Numbered from the stretch's first letter, positions 23,573-32,700 are shown. The stretch is DNA of 54,250 nt from Caccovicinus sp051878975 (GCA_051878975.1 JBJELD010000049.1:1-54250); one strand, 5' to 3'. Numbers and translations: made by a program. The notes: generated by a model not told the origin, from the letters alone.

Positions 23573-24964
23573 TTGAAACGAATGGATTTTCCAGAACAAT
23601 TTTTAGCAGAAATGAAAACGCTGCTGGGGGAGGAGTATCCGGATTATCTGGCTTCCTTTGAGACGGCCTGGAACCGCGGTCTGCGTGTCAATGAGCGCAA
23701 GCTTTCCGCAGAAGCATTCCGGAAACGGATGGAACACGAGCCGGATGTCAGGCTGGAGCCGGTTCCATGGATTACCAATGGTTTTTATTATGACGAAAGC
23801 TGGGCGGCAGCCAGAGATTCCTATTATTATGCAGGTTTGTATTATCTGCAGGAACCCAGCGCCATGACACCGGCCAGCTGCCTGCCGGTTGAACCGGGAG
23901 ACCGGGTGCTGGATTTATGTGCCGCACCGGGCGGAAAGGCGACGGAGCTCGGCGTCAGGCTGCAGGGCCGCGGGCTGCTGTTTGCCAATGATATCAGCAA
24001 TTCCCGGGCCAAGGCTCTCTTAAAAAATCTGGAGCTGTTTGGGATTCCCAATGTATGTGTGACCAGCGAGACGCCGCAGAAGCTTTTGAAAATGCTTCCC
24101 GGTTTTTTTGATAAAATCCTGGTGGATGCGCCCTGCTCCGGTGAAGGAATGTTCCGGAAGGAGCCGGACATGGCAAAGGACTGGTTGGAGCGCGGGCCGA
24201 AATATTATGCACCGATTCAGCGGGAAATTCTGGATCAGGCGGCCGGCCTTCTGAAGCCGGGGGGTTTTCTGCTGTATTCAACCTGTACCTTTTCCCGGCT
24301 GGAGGATGAGGAAAATGTGCTCTCTTTTCTGAATCAGCATCCGGAGATGGAGCTGGTACCGTTAAAGCAGTTTCCTGGTGCTTCGGACGGTTTCGGTGTG
24401 TCCGGTGTGCTTCGGCTGTTTCCGCAGAAAATCCGGGGCGAGGGTCATTTTCTGGCGCTGTTTCGAAAACGGAACACGGAAGGGAACGCAGAATGCTTTT
24501 CTGCTGCAGAATGGGCGGATGCAGAACAGGCGGAAGTGAAGCCGGCCGGTCTGGGCGATTTCCCGGAGTTTGCAAAAAAGCTCTCTTTCCCGATGGATGC
24601 CAGCCGGATCCGGCGGATTCAGGACAGCCTGTATCTTTTGCCGGAAGGATTCCCGGAGGGCGCAAAGCTTCGGTATCTGCGGACCGGACTGCTTCTTGGA
24701 GAAGTCCGGCGCGGTCGGTTTGAGCCGGCCCAGGCACTGGCCATGGCGCTTAGGCCGGAGGAATATCCGCAGGTTCTCCGGCTTCTCAGAACGGATGAGA
24801 GGGTGCTTCGCTATTTAAAAGGAGAGACGCTGGCGCTGACGGAGTCAGAGGAAAGCGAGAAGGGCTGGGTTCTGGTCTGCCTGGAGGAATTTCCTCTGGG
24901 CTGGGCAAAGGGAAACGGCCGGGCACTGAAAAATAAATATTATCCAGGCTGGAGGTATCTGTGA
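23573..24964 (+). CDS. RsmF/RsmB-type rRNA cytosine-C5 methyltransferase
   Basis: 463-residue NOL1/NOP2/Sun-family enzyme that makes 5-methylcytosine in rRNA. The SAM motif LCAAPGGKATEL, motif IV VDAPCSGEGMFRK with the release cysteine, and the YSTCTFS motif with the catalytic cysteine are all present; the C-terminal 130 residues form the PUA-like/RsmF-type extension. I favour TTG 23573 because GGAGG (23561-23565) is 7 bases upstream; ATG 23567 is too close and ATG 23582 rather far. The end overlaps the next start (TGATG), so translation is coupled. Confidence 0.92.
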   Translation: MKRMDFPEQFLAEMKTLLGEEYPDYLASFETAWNRGLRVNERKLSAEAFRKRMEHEPDVRLEPVPWITNGFYYDESWAAARDSYYYAGLYYLQEPSAMTPASCLPVEPGDRVLDLCAAPGGKATELGVRLQGRGLLFANDISNSRAKALLKNLELFGIPNVCVTSETPQKLLKMLPGFFDKILVDAPCSGEGMFRKEPDMAKDWLERGPKYYAPIQREILDQAAGLLKPGGFLLYSTCTFSRLEDEENVLSFLNQHPEMELVPLKQFPGASDGFGVSGVLRLFPQKIRGEGHFLALFRKRNTEGNAECFSAAEWADAEQAEVKPAGLGDFPEFAKKLSFPMDASRIRRIQDSLYLLPEGFPEGAKLRYLRTGLLLGEVRRGRFEPAQALAMALRPEEYPQVLRLLRTDERVLRYLKGETLALTESEESEKGWVLVCLEEFPLGWAKGNGRALKNKYYPGWRYL

Positions 24965-25749
24965 TGCAGATGCGTTTAGATAAATTTTTAGGAGAAATGG
25001 GTGTCGGAACCAGAACGCAGATCAAGGAGCTGGCCCGGAAGGGACGTATTCTGGTAAACGGGCAGACCGAAAAAAAGAGCGAGACGAAGATCGATCCGGA
25101 GAAAGACCAGATCCAGGTGGATGGTCAGATCATTGCATATGCCGCATATGAATACTATCTGTTAAATAAGCCTCAGGGAGTGGTGTCTGCCACAGAGGAC
25201 AATCGGCACCGGACGGTGCTTGACCTTCTTAAGGAGGTCAAGCGTAAGGATCTGTTTCCGGTGGGACGGCTGGATATCGACACGGAGGGCCTGCTTCTGA
25301 TCACCAATGACGGGGATCTGGCTCACCGGCTGCTGTCACCGAAAAAGCATGTGGACAAGGTGTACTATGCCCGGATTGAAGGAACGCTTCCAAAAGACAG
25401 TGTCCGCCAGATGGAGCTTGGCGTGACACTGGAGGATGGAACGAAGACCCTTCCGGCGAGGCTGGAGATCACCAGAACGGCGCCGCAGGAATCGGAGGTC
25501 CTTCTGACGATTCAGGAAGGAAAATTTCATCAGGTCAAACGGATGTTTGAGGCGCTTGGCTGCCGGGTGGTGTACTTAAAACGTCTCTCCATGGGACCGC
25601 TTACGCTGGAGGAATCTCTGGCGGCCGGAAGCTTCCGGCCGCTGACGGAAAAAGAGCTTGCGCTTTTGAAATGCGCAGAAACAAAGACAGAACAGGATGT
25701 GGAAAAGCATGAATCAGGTATTAAACAAGAAAAAAGCGGTAATCTTTGA
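24964..25749 (+). CDS. RsuA/RluB-family pseudouridine synthase
   Basis: 261 residues: an N-terminal S4 RNA-binding domain (MRLDKFLGEMGVGTRTQIKE) then an RsuA-type catalytic domain. The catalytic aspartate lies in VGRLDIDTEGLLLITNDG; the KYYAR-like strand and GKFHQVKRMFEALG motif are typical of small-subunit (Psi516) enzymes. The Lys/Glu-rich C-terminal tail of about 25 residues is extra. ATG 24964 has GGAGG (24951-24955) upstream and overlaps the preceding stop. The tail overlaps the next gene by 41 bases. Confidence 0.94.
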   Translation: MQMRLDKFLGEMGVGTRTQIKELARKGRILVNGQTEKKSETKIDPEKDQIQVDGQIIAYAAYEYYLLNKPQGVVSATEDNRHRTVLDLLKEVKRKDLFPVGRLDIDTEGLLLITNDGDLAHRLLSPKKHVDKVYYARIEGTLPKDSVRQMELGVTLEDGTKTLPARLEITRTAPQESEVLLTIQEGKFHQVKRMFEALGCRVVYLKRLSMGPLTLEESLAAGSFRPLTEKELALLKCAETKTEQDVEKHESGIKQEKSGNL

Positions 25750-26404
25750 TTTAGACGGGACACTGGTGGATTCCATGTGGATGTGGAAAGCCATTGACAT
25801 GGAATTCCTGAAACGCTTCGGCTGTGCTTGTCCGGAGGATCTGCAGAAGTCTATTGAGGGAATGAGCTTTACCGAAACGGCGGATTATTTTAAGCAGCGG
25901 TTTGAGCTTCCGCTTACCCGGGAAGAAATCAAAGCCGTCTGGACAGAAATGTCGATCGAAAAATACCGGCATGAGGTTCCTCTGAAAAAAGGTGCCCGGG
26001 AATTTCTGGATTCTGTGAAGGCGGCCGGGATTCCCATGGGGATTGCAACCAGCAACGGCCGGGAGATGGTGGATGCTGTGCTGGAGGCACTGAACATCCG
26101 GGATTATTTTGCAGATGTCACGACTGCCTGCGAGGTGGCAAAAGGAAAACCGGCGCCGGATATTTACCTTCAGGTGGCCAGAAAGCTTCAGGCAGAGCCG
26201 GAAGCATGCCTGGTTTTTGAGGATATTCCGGCCGGGATTCTGGCCGGAAAGGCGGCCGGAATGACCGTTGTGGCCGTGGACGATGCATTTTCCCGCGGAA
26301 TGAGGGAAGAGAAAAAACGGCTTTCGGACCGTTTCATTCTGGATTATCTGGAGCTTGTGGACAGCCAGAAGCCCGATGGAGGACTGTATGGAAAAGAATC
26401 ATGA
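25709..26404 (+). CDS. HAD family hydrolase, beta-phosphoglucomutase-like subclass
   Basis: 231-residue HAD-IA phosphatase. Motif I AVIFDLDGTLVDS carries the nucleophile Asp and the acid/base Asp; motif II is ATSNG, the motif III lysine is in GKPAPDIY, and motif IV is FEDIPAGI. The cap domain is the helical insert after motif I, as in beta-phosphoglucomutase-like and pseudouridine-monophosphate-phosphatase-like enzymes; the substrate cannot be assigned. ATG 25709 has GGAAA at the right distance; ATG 25697 lacks a site. It overlaps both neighbours, consistent with one operon. Confidence 0.93.
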   Translation: MNQVLNKKKAVIFDLDGTLVDSMWMWKAIDMEFLKRFGCACPEDLQKSIEGMSFTETADYFKQRFELPLTREEIKAVWTEMSIEKYRHEVPLKKGAREFLDSVKAAGIPMGIATSNGREMVDAVLEALNIRDYFADVTTACEVAKGKPAPDIYLQVARKLQAEPEACLVFEDIPAGILAGKAAGMTVVAVDDAFSRGMREEKKRLSDRFILDYLELVDSQKPDGGLYGKES

Positions 26405-28352
26405 TTTTCTGCCGACCAGCAGAAGGGATATGGAAAAACGTGGCTGGGATCAGTGTGATTTCGTTTATGTTACCGGTGATGCTTATGTGGATCATCCGTC
26501 CTTCGGCACGGCAATCATCAGTCGGTTACTGGAGGCTCACGGATACCGGGTGGGGATTCTTGCGCAGCCGGACTGGAAGGAGGACTCCAGCATTGCCGTG
26601 CTGGGAGAGCCGCGGCTGGGTTTTCTGGTCTCCGCCGGAAATATGGATTCCATGGTCAATCATTATACGGTGTCCAAGAAGCGGCGGAAGGAAGATCAGT
26701 ACACGCCGGGCGGCGTGATGGGGAAACGGCCGGATTATGCGGTGGTGGTCTATTGCAATCTGATCCGGAGAACCTTTCCGAAGACTCCGGTGATTATCGG
26801 CGGAATTGAAGCCAGCCTGCGGAGGCTGGCCCACTATGATTACTGGTCCAACCAGCTGAAGCACTCCATTCTGGTAGATTCCCAGGCGGATCTGATTTCC
26901 TATGGAATGGGAGAGCATTCGATTGTGGAGATTGCTGATGCGTTAAACAGCGGTCTGGCCGTACAGGATATTACGTTTATTGACGGTACAGTATACAAGA
27001 CGAAAAGTCTGGAATCGGTGTATGATGCCGTGCAGCTTCCGTCCTTCGAGGAACTGAAGGCAGATAAAAAGCAGTATGCAAGAAGCTTCTTTATTCAATA
27101 CAGCAACACGGATCCCTTTTCCGGGAAGCGTCTTGTGGAGAAATACCGCGACAATCTGTATGTGGTCCAGAACCCGCCGGCAAAGCCGCTGAGCCAGGAG
27201 GAGATGGATGATGTTTACCGTCTTCCTTATATGCGGACGTACCATCCTTCCTACGAGGCGGCAGGCGGTGTACCGGCCATCCGGGAGATCAAATTCAGCC
27301 TGATCAGCAACCGGGGGTGTTTTGGTGCCTGCAGCTTCTGCGCGCTGACCTTTCATCAGGGGCGGATCATTCAGGCCAGGAGTCAGGAATCGCTGGTGGA
27401 GGAGGCAAAGCTTCTGACCGAAGAGCCGGATTTCAAAGGATATATTCATGATGTAGGCGGGCCGACCGCCAATTTCCGTTTTCCGGCCTGCCAAAAACAG
27501 CTGACCCAGGGGGCCTGCCCGACCCGGCAGTGCCTGTTTCCGGAACCCTGCCGGAATCTGAATGCGGATCATTCGGATTATATCCAGCTGCTCCAAAAGC
27601 TTCGGAGTCTTCCAAAGGTGAAGAAAGTCTTTATCCGTTCCGGAATCCGATTTGATTATCTGCTGGCTGACCGCAGCCGGAGCTTTTTAAAGGAGCTGTG
27701 TGAGTATCATGTCAGCGGTCAGCTAAAGGTAGCGCCGGAGCATGTGTCGGATGCGGTGCTTTCCCGTATGGGGAAGCCGAAAAATCAGGTGTACCGACAG
27801 TTTGTCCGGGAGTATGAAGGGATGAATCAGAAGCTTGGAAAAAAGCAGTATCTGGTTCCGTATCTGATGTCTTCCCATCCTGGTTCTTCCTTGAAGGAGG
27901 CGGTGGAGCTGGCAGAATATATCCGGGATCTGGGCTATATGCCGGAGCAGGTGCAGGATTTTTATCCGACTCCGTCCACGATCTCCACCTGTATGTATTA
28001 TACCGGGCTGGATCCGCGGACCATGGAGCCGGTTTATGTGCCGGTAAGTCCGCATGAGAAAGCCATGCAGCGGGCGCTGATTCAGTATCGGAATCCGGAA
28101 ATGTATGATCTGGTGGAGGAGGCCCTGATCCGGGCCGGCCGGCAGGATCTGATCGGCTTCGGGCCGAAATGTCTGATCCGTCCCAGATATGCTCATGCAC
28201 AGGAAAAATCAAATGACAAAAAGGGACACACCAGAAAAACAAACGGAGGCCGGGCAGCTGCGGGACGAACCGCTGCAGGCCGGACCAATCCGGGAAGTGC
28301 GAAAGCGGAGAAGAAAAAAACGATCCGAAATATCCATAAAAAGAAGGGATGA
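26388..28352 (+). CDS. YgiQ family radical SAM protein
   Basis: 654-residue UPF0313/YgiQ protein. It has an N-terminal B12-binding-like region beginning FLPTSRRDMEKRGW, then a radical SAM core with GCFGACSFC (CxxxCxxC), and a C-terminal DUF3362-like segment with HEKAMQRALIQYRNPEMYDLV. The final 50 residues are Lys/Arg/Gly/Ala-rich, an RNA- or nucleic-acid-binding-like tail. The reaction is not known for the family. ATG 26388 follows GGAGG; earlier in-frame ATGs lie in the HAD gene. Confidence 0.94.
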   Translation: MEKNHDFLPTSRRDMEKRGWDQCDFVYVTGDAYVDHPSFGTAIISRLLEAHGYRVGILAQPDWKEDSSIAVLGEPRLGFLVSAGNMDSMVNHYTVSKKRRKEDQYTPGGVMGKRPDYAVVVYCNLIRRTFPKTPVIIGGIEASLRRLAHYDYWSNQLKHSILVDSQADLISYGMGEHSIVEIADALNSGLAVQDITFIDGTVYKTKSLESVYDAVQLPSFEELKADKKQYARSFFIQYSNTDPFSGKRLVEKYRDNLYVVQNPPAKPLSQEEMDDVYRLPYMRTYHPSYEAAGGVPAIREIKFSLISNRGCFGACSFCALTFHQGRIIQARSQESLVEEAKLLTEEPDFKGYIHDVGGPTANFRFPACQKQLTQGACPTRQCLFPEPCRNLNADHSDYIQLLQKLRSLPKVKKVFIRSGIRFDYLLADRSRSFLKELCEYHVSGQLKVAPEHVSDAVLSRMGKPKNQVYRQFVREYEGMNQKLGKKQYLVPYLMSSHPGSSLKEAVELAEYIRDLGYMPEQVQDFYPTPSTISTCMYYTGLDPRTMEPVYVPVSPHEKAMQRALIQYRNPEMYDLVEEALIRAGRQDLIGFGPKCLIRPRYAHAQEKSNDKKGHTRKTNGGRAAAGRTAAGRTNPGSAKAEKKKTIRNIHKKKG

Positions 28353-28357
28353 TGGAA

Positions 28358-29122
28358 ATGAAGATTGCAGTAATCACCGGAGCATCCTCCGGTATGGGAA
28401 GAGAAACGGCCATTCAGCTTGCAGACCGTTTCGGCGGGCAGCTGGATGAGCTCTGGCTGATTGCCCGGAGAAAGGAACGGATGGAAGCGCTTCAGGGACA
28501 TTTGCCCACAGGACTCCGCCTGTTTCCGATCGATGTGACGGACCGGATTCAGCTGGAACGGCTGAAGATGGCGCTGGAGGAGGAAAAGCCGGAGGTGGTT
28601 TTTCTGGCAAATGGAGCCGGCTTCGGAAAGATCGGACAGGTGGGTGAGCTGCCGCTGGAGGATGAGATGGGAATGGTACAGCTGAACTGTCAGGCTCTGT
28701 GCGCGGTAACCCACATCGTCCTGCCTTATATGAGAAGAGGCGGCCGGATCCTGCAGTTTGCATCCTCTGCCGCCTTTCTTCCGCAGCCGAAGTTTGCCAT
28801 CTATGCGGCAACAAAGTCCTTTGTTTTAAGCTACAGCCGGGCGCTGAATGTGGAGCTGAAGCCGAGAAAGATTACGGTGACTGCCGTATGTCCCGGACCG
28901 GTCAGGACGGAGTTTTTCGATATAGCCGAGACGACCGGGAACATTCCGCTTTACAAAAAGCTTGCTATGGCAAAACCGGAGAAGGTGGTCAATCAGGCGA
29001 TTCGGGACAGCATTCAGGGAAAACCGGTGTCGGTTTACGGCCTGACGATGAAGGCTTTTTTCCTCCTCTGCAAAGCTGTCCCCCACTCCCTGATTTTGAA
29101 ATTCTGGGAACTGTTTAAATGA
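28358..29122 (+). CDS. Short-chain dehydrogenase/reductase
   Basis: 254-residue SDR oxidoreductase. The cofactor-binding TGASSGMGRE, the structural NGAGFGK, the catalytic Ser (FASSAAF) and YAATK (Tyr-x3-Lys) are in order. An arginine-rich second strand (WLIARRKERM) suggests NADPH preference. The substrate is unknown; the DltE/YqjQ-like type with a C-terminal hydrophobic helix (MKAFFLLCKAVPHSLIL) is likely. Three ATGs (28349, 28352, 28358) are in frame; 28358 has the best distance from AAGAAGGG. It is linked to ygiQ by overlap or a few bases. Confidence 0.92.
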   Translation: MKIAVITGASSGMGRETAIQLADRFGGQLDELWLIARRKERMEALQGHLPTGLRLFPIDVTDRIQLERLKMALEEEKPEVVFLANGAGFGKIGQVGELPLEDEMGMVQLNCQALCAVTHIVLPYMRRGGRILQFASSAAFLPQPKFAIYAATKSFVLSYSRALNVELKPRKITVTAVCPGPVRTEFFDIAETTGNIPLYKKLAMAKPEKVVNQAIRDSIQGKPVSVYGLTMKAFFLLCKAVPHSLILKFWELFK

Positions 29123-29149
29123 TACCAATCGAAAAGAGGATAAGAAAAA

Positions 29150-29725
29150 TTGAAACGAATGAAACGGGAAAAGGGCCAGTATGGCTATCGGAACGCGCAT
29201 CAGAAAAGAGAACTGGCAAAAATCCTGTTTGGCGCGGCGGCGATTCTGATTCAGCTTGGCGCCAGGAGTCTGACGGAACAGGAAGCATGGAAAAATATCC
29301 TGACAGTAATGGCAATTCTGTCCGTGCTGCCTACGGCCAACGTGGCTGCCTCCTTTCTGGCGGCAGTCAAATATCGGACGGCGCCGGAGGCCTTTCATCA
29401 GAAATTGTCTCTCTATGAAGGACAGCACGCCATTCTGTATGATCTGATCATTACCTCAAAGGAACTGATTCTGCCGATGGACGGTATCTGCGTTCATCCG
29501 ACCGGAGTGTACTGTTACTGTTCCAATCCGAAGATCCTGCCGCAGAAGGCTGAGAAGTTTTTAAATGAGATGTTTTCTGCGCACCGGCTGGATCCTCACG
29601 CAAAGGTCATTACGGATGAGAAGACCTTCTTTAAACGGATGGAGGCGCTGAAGCCGTCCGACCAGTATGAGGATGACGGAAGCGTCGGCTATACCCTTCA
29701 GCTTTTGAAGGACATTTCCATGTAA
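29150..29725 (+). CDS. Hypothetical membrane protein, 191 aa
   Basis: Unrecognised. After a basic N-terminus (KRMKREKGQYGYRNAHQKRE) come two hydrophobic helices (about 23-38 and 46-72) and a soluble C-terminal domain of about 110 residues with an HAILYDLIITSKELILPMDGI strand-helix-strand pattern and a VYCYCS segment. The start is probably TTG 29150 with AAGAGGA 10 bases upstream; ATG 29159 is an alternative. It lies between an SDR gene and a pseudouridine synthase, which gives no clear functional hint. Confidence 0.8.
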   Translation: MKRMKREKGQYGYRNAHQKRELAKILFGAAAILIQLGARSLTEQEAWKNILTVMAILSVLPTANVAASFLAAVKYRTAPEAFHQKLSLYEGQHAILYDLIITSKELILPMDGICVHPTGVYCYCSNPKILPQKAEKFLNEMFSAHRLDPHAKVITDEKTFFKRMEALKPSDQYEDDGSVGYTLQLLKDISM

Positions 29726-29769
29726 ACATAAACATAAAACGCAGTCGGCGCAGAGAAAGGATAAGGTCC

Positions 29770-30774
29770 ATGCAGGAAATTACAATCAAGGAAAATGAGG
29801 CCGGACAGAGAGTGGACAAGCTTCTTGCCAAATATCTGAATCTGGCCCCGAAAAGCTTTCTTTATAAAATGATGCGGAAGAAAAATATTACCGTAAACGG
29901 GAAAAAATGTGACGGCTCCGAAAAGCTTGCGGTAGGAGACACCGTCCGCCTGTTTCTTTCTGACGAAACCATAACGAAATTTTCGCAGGTAAGGGACTAC
30001 GGCCGGGAAACGCAGCCGACAAAAAACGGCGCGCCTTCCGGAAAACGCCTGGATATCCTTTATGAGGATGCCAACGTCCTGATTATCAACAAGCCGGCCG
30101 GCATGCTTTCCCAGAAGGCGAAGGAATCGGATTACTCTCTGGTGGAGGAAATCCTGAATTATCTGATCGAGTCAAAGGGAATCCGCGTTGAACAGCTCAG
30201 AACCTTCCATCCGTCGGTGTGCAACCGCCTGGACCGGAATACCAGCGGCCTGGTGGTGGCCGGAAAATCTCTGGCCGGTCTCCAGATCATGTCGGAGGTA
30301 CTGAAGGACCGCAGCATTCATAAATATTATCAGTGCATCGTAGCCGGCCGGATCTGCAGAAAGCAGATAATTGCCGGCTTCCTGAAAAAGGATGAGAAAA
30401 CCAATCAGGTTTCTATAAGCTGCCAGGAGACGGAAGGCAGCGTTCCGATCATGACAGAATATGTGCCGCTGTCCGGAAATGATTCCTATACTCTGCTGGC
30501 TGTGACACTGATTACCGGCCGTACGCATCAGATCCGTGCCCATCTGGCCTCGATCGGTCATCCGATTGTGGGCGATTACAAGTACGGCCGGGCCTCCGTC
30601 AATGAAGAGGTGCGCAAAAAGTACCAGATCCGTTCGCAGATGCTTCATTCCTGGAAGCTGGTAATGCCGGATCTGCCGGCTCCGCTGGACAATTTAAGCG
30701 GGCAGGTGTTTGAGGCTCCGCTTCCGGCCGCGTTCGGACGTATGGCGGCCGGAGAACATTTTAAAGCATGGTAA
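29770..30774 (+). CDS. RluC/RluD-family pseudouridine synthase
   Basis: 334 residues with an N-terminal S4 domain (RVDKLLAKYLNLAPKSFLYKMMRKKNI) and a catalytic domain. The catalytic Asp is in CNRLDRNTSGLVVAGKS, where the usual His before Arg-Leu-Asp is Asn. GRTHQIRAHLASIGHPIVGD is the second signature. Members modify 23S rRNA or tRNA; the target cannot be told. A spacer of 44 bases separates it from the preceding gene. Confidence 0.94.
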   Translation: MQEITIKENEAGQRVDKLLAKYLNLAPKSFLYKMMRKKNITVNGKKCDGSEKLAVGDTVRLFLSDETITKFSQVRDYGRETQPTKNGAPSGKRLDILYEDANVLIINKPAGMLSQKAKESDYSLVEEILNYLIESKGIRVEQLRTFHPSVCNRLDRNTSGLVVAGKSLAGLQIMSEVLKDRSIHKYYQCIVAGRICRKQIIAGFLKKDEKTNQVSISCQETEGSVPIMTEYVPLSGNDSYTLLAVTLITGRTHQIRAHLASIGHPIVGDYKYGRASVNEEVRKKYQIRSQMLHSWKLVMPDLPAPLDNLSGQVFEAPLPAAFGRMAAGEHFKAW

Positions 30775-30790
30775 CTGCCGCCGCCTTTAC

Positions 30791-30819
30791 TTGACATCGG
30801 GCGGCCCGGGCGGTATATT
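30791..30819 (+). promoter_or_regulatory. trpS promoter
   Basis: Perfect TTGACA (30791-30796), 17-base GC-rich spacer, TATATT (30814-30819). The predicted leader is only about 36 bases, too short for a T-box. Confidence 0.8.
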
Positions 30820-30823
30820 AATA

Positions 30824-30843
30824 AATATTGATTAGACAATATT
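30824..30843. repeat. 7-bp inverted repeat at the trpS transcript start
   Basis: AATATTG (30824-30830) and CAATATT (30837-30843) with spacer ATTAGA, lying over the predicted transcript start and just before the ribosome site. It may be an operator or a 5' stem. Confidence 0.6.
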
Positions 30844-30861
30844 GGAAGGAATAGAACAACT

Positions 30862-31947
30862 ATGGGAAAAATTATTTTAACAGGCGACCGGCCTACAGGA
30901 AAGCTTCATGTGGGACATTATGTAGGTTCTTTAAAGCGGAGAGTGGAGCTGCAGAATTCCGGCGAATTTGATCAGATCTTCATCATGATCGCAGATGCAC
31001 AGGCGCTGACGGATAACGCGGACAACCCGGAAAAGGTCCGCCAGAATATTATTGAGGTGGCGCTGGATTATCTGGCGGCAGGTCTGGATCCTGCAAAATC
31101 CACGCTTTTCATTCAGTCTCAGATTCCGGAGCTGACGGAGCTGTCCTTTTACTATATGAATCTGGTGACCGTATCCCGTCTTCAGCGGAATCCTACGGTG
31201 AAGGCTGAGATCCAGATGCGGAACTTTGAGGCGAGCATTCCGGTGGGCTTTTTTACCTACCCGATCAGCCAGGCGGCGGATATTACGGCATTCAAGGCCA
31301 CGACCGTTCCGGTAGGCGAGGATCAGATGCCGATGCTGGAGCAGACGAGAGAGATCGTTCACAAGTTCAATACGGTTTACGGGGAAACCCTGGTGATGCC
31401 GGAGATCCTTCTGCCGGACAATAAGGCCTGCCTGCGCCTGCCCGGTATTGACGGCAAGGCCAAGATGAGCAAGTCCCTCGGAAACTGCATTTATCTGTCC
31501 GACAGTGAGGAGGATGTGCGCAAGAAGATCATGTCCATGTTCACGGATCCGAACCATCTGAGAGTGGAGGATCCGGGGTGCGTAGAGGGCAATCCGGTCT
31601 TCATTTACCTGGATGCATTCTGCAGGGATGAGCATTTTGAGAAGTTCCTTCCGGAATATAAGAATCTGGACGAGCTGAAGGCTCATTACACAAGAGGCGG
31701 TTTAGGCGATGTCAAGGTCAAGAAGTTCTTGAACAAGGTGATTCAGGACGAGCTGGCACCGATCCGGGAGAGAAGAAAAGAATTTGAGAAGGATATTCCG
31801 GCAGTGTACCGGATGCTGGAGGAAGGAAGCCGCAAGGCTGAAGCCGTGGCTGCCCAAACACTTGCAGAAGTGAAGCGCTCCATGAAGATCAACTATTTTG
31901 AGGATCAGGCTCTGATTGAAGAGCAGGCAAAGCGCTTTAAAAGCTGA
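30862..31947 (+). CDS. trpS: Tryptophan--tRNA ligase
   Basis: 361-residue class I aminoacyl-tRNA synthetase charging tRNA-Trp. The HIGH-type motif is in GDRPTGKLHVGHYVGSL; the KMSKS motif is exact (GKAKMSKSLGN). It is a little longer than Bacillus TrpS, with a divergent GDRPTGKLHVGH opening found in one TrpRS subgroup. It has its own strong promoter and a terminator region after it. GGAAGGA precedes the ATG. Confidence 0.96.
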   Translation: MGKIILTGDRPTGKLHVGHYVGSLKRRVELQNSGEFDQIFIMIADAQALTDNADNPEKVRQNIIEVALDYLAAGLDPAKSTLFIQSQIPELTELSFYYMNLVTVSRLQRNPTVKAEIQMRNFEASIPVGFFTYPISQAADITAFKATTVPVGEDQMPMLEQTREIVHKFNTVYGETLVMPEILLPDNKACLRLPGIDGKAKMSKSLGNCIYLSDSEEDVRKKIMSMFTDPNHLRVEDPGCVEGNPVFIYLDAFCRDEHFEKFLPEYKNLDELKAHYTRGGLGDVKVKKFLNKVIQDELAPIRERRKEFEKDIPAVYRMLEEGSRKAEAVAAQTLAEVKRSMKINYFEDQALIEEQAKRFKS

Positions 31948-31961
31948 GCCGGACCGGGAAG

Positions 31962-31982
31962 AGCCGATTTGGAGAATCGGCT
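31962..31982 (+). other. Hairpin after trpS
   Basis: AGCCGATT (31962-31969) pairs with AATCGGCT (31975-31982) around TGGAG. It has no T tract, so may protect the mRNA 3' end. Confidence 0.55.
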
Positions 31983-32007
31983 TATGAGAATGTATTTAGA
32001 GAACAGA

Positions 32008-32048
32008 GGGTGTTGTAAGACTCGGAAGGGAGTTTTGTAACACCCTTT
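32008..32048 (+). terminator. Terminator between trpS and recU
   Basis: GGGTGTT (32008-32014) pairs with AACACCC (32039-32045), extended by partial pairing of the next bases, followed by TTT. The T run is short. Confidence 0.55.
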
Positions 32049-32088
32049 CCCAGACACAAAGGGATTCCAGGAGCATATGAAAGGAATA

Positions 32089-32101
32089 CCCCCTGCGGGG
32101 G
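32089..32101. other. Compact all-GC hairpin before the recU ribosome site
   Basis: CCCCC, loop TGC, GGGGG, placed just before AAAGGAG of recU. It would be a very stable 5-bp stem in the mRNA leader. Confidence 0.5.
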
Positions 32102-32120
32102 ATAAAGGAGTGAGAACGGA

Positions 32121-32675
32121 ATGGGCACATGGCATACCAGAGGTTTAAGGGGTTCCGGTCTGGAAGATCTGATCAATCATACCAACGACAGCTATCGGGA
32201 GAAGGGTCTGGCACTGATTCAGAAGATCCCCACCCCGATCACTCCCATTGAGATCGACAAAGCAAGCCATCATATCACGCTGGCATATTTTGAGCAGAAA
32301 AGTACGGTGGATTATATCGGCGCCGTGCAGGGGATTCCCGTCTGCTTTGACGCAAAGGAATGCCGGACTGATACGTTCCCTCTTCATAACATTCATCCTC
32401 ATCAGATGGAATTTATGAAGGCATTTGAGGAGCAGGGCGGCATTGCCTTTTTTATTTTGTCCTACACGACAAAGAATGAAGTCTACTATCTGCCCTTTGA
32501 TGATGTGGCCGCGTTCTGGAAGCGGATGGAGGAAGGCGGGCGGAAAAGCTTTACTTATGAGGAAATGGACCGTTCCTATCCGATTCGTGCGCACCGGGAT
32601 ATGTTTATTCATTATCTGGAGCCGCTGCAGAAGGATCTGGACCGGAAACAGGAGGCGGAGAAAAGATTTTATTGA
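32121..32675 (+). CDS. recU: Holliday junction resolvase RecU-like
   Basis: 184-residue RecU-family resolvase that cuts four-way junctions in recombination and repair. The nuclease core is recognisable: N-terminal GLRGSGLEDLI with Glu, then STVDYIGAVQG with the catalytic Asp and FDAKEC with Glu-x-Lys-type residues. The stalk region is short. AAAGGAG precedes the ATG. Its stop codon (TGA) lies within the -35 box of the histidine operon promoter. Confidence 0.9.
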   Translation: MGTWHTRGLRGSGLEDLINHTNDSYREKGLALIQKIPTPITPIEIDKASHHITLAYFEQKSTVDYIGAVQGIPVCFDAKECRTDTFPLHNIHPHQMEFMKAFEEQGGIAFFILSYTTKNEVYYLPFDDVAAFWKRMEEGGRKSFTYEEMDRSYPIRAHRDMFIHYLEPLQKDLDRKQEAEKRFY

Positions 32676-32700
32676 CAAGTACCCGTCTGTCTCATATAAT
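32672..32700 (+). promoter_or_regulatory. Perfect consensus sigma-A promoter of the histidine operon
   Basis: TTGACA (32672-32677), exactly 17 bases, TATAAT (32695-32700). The -35 includes the recU stop codon. The leader of about 95 bases to hisZ contains two copies of TTATCAAA (32711-32718 and 32760-32767). Confidence 0.9.
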
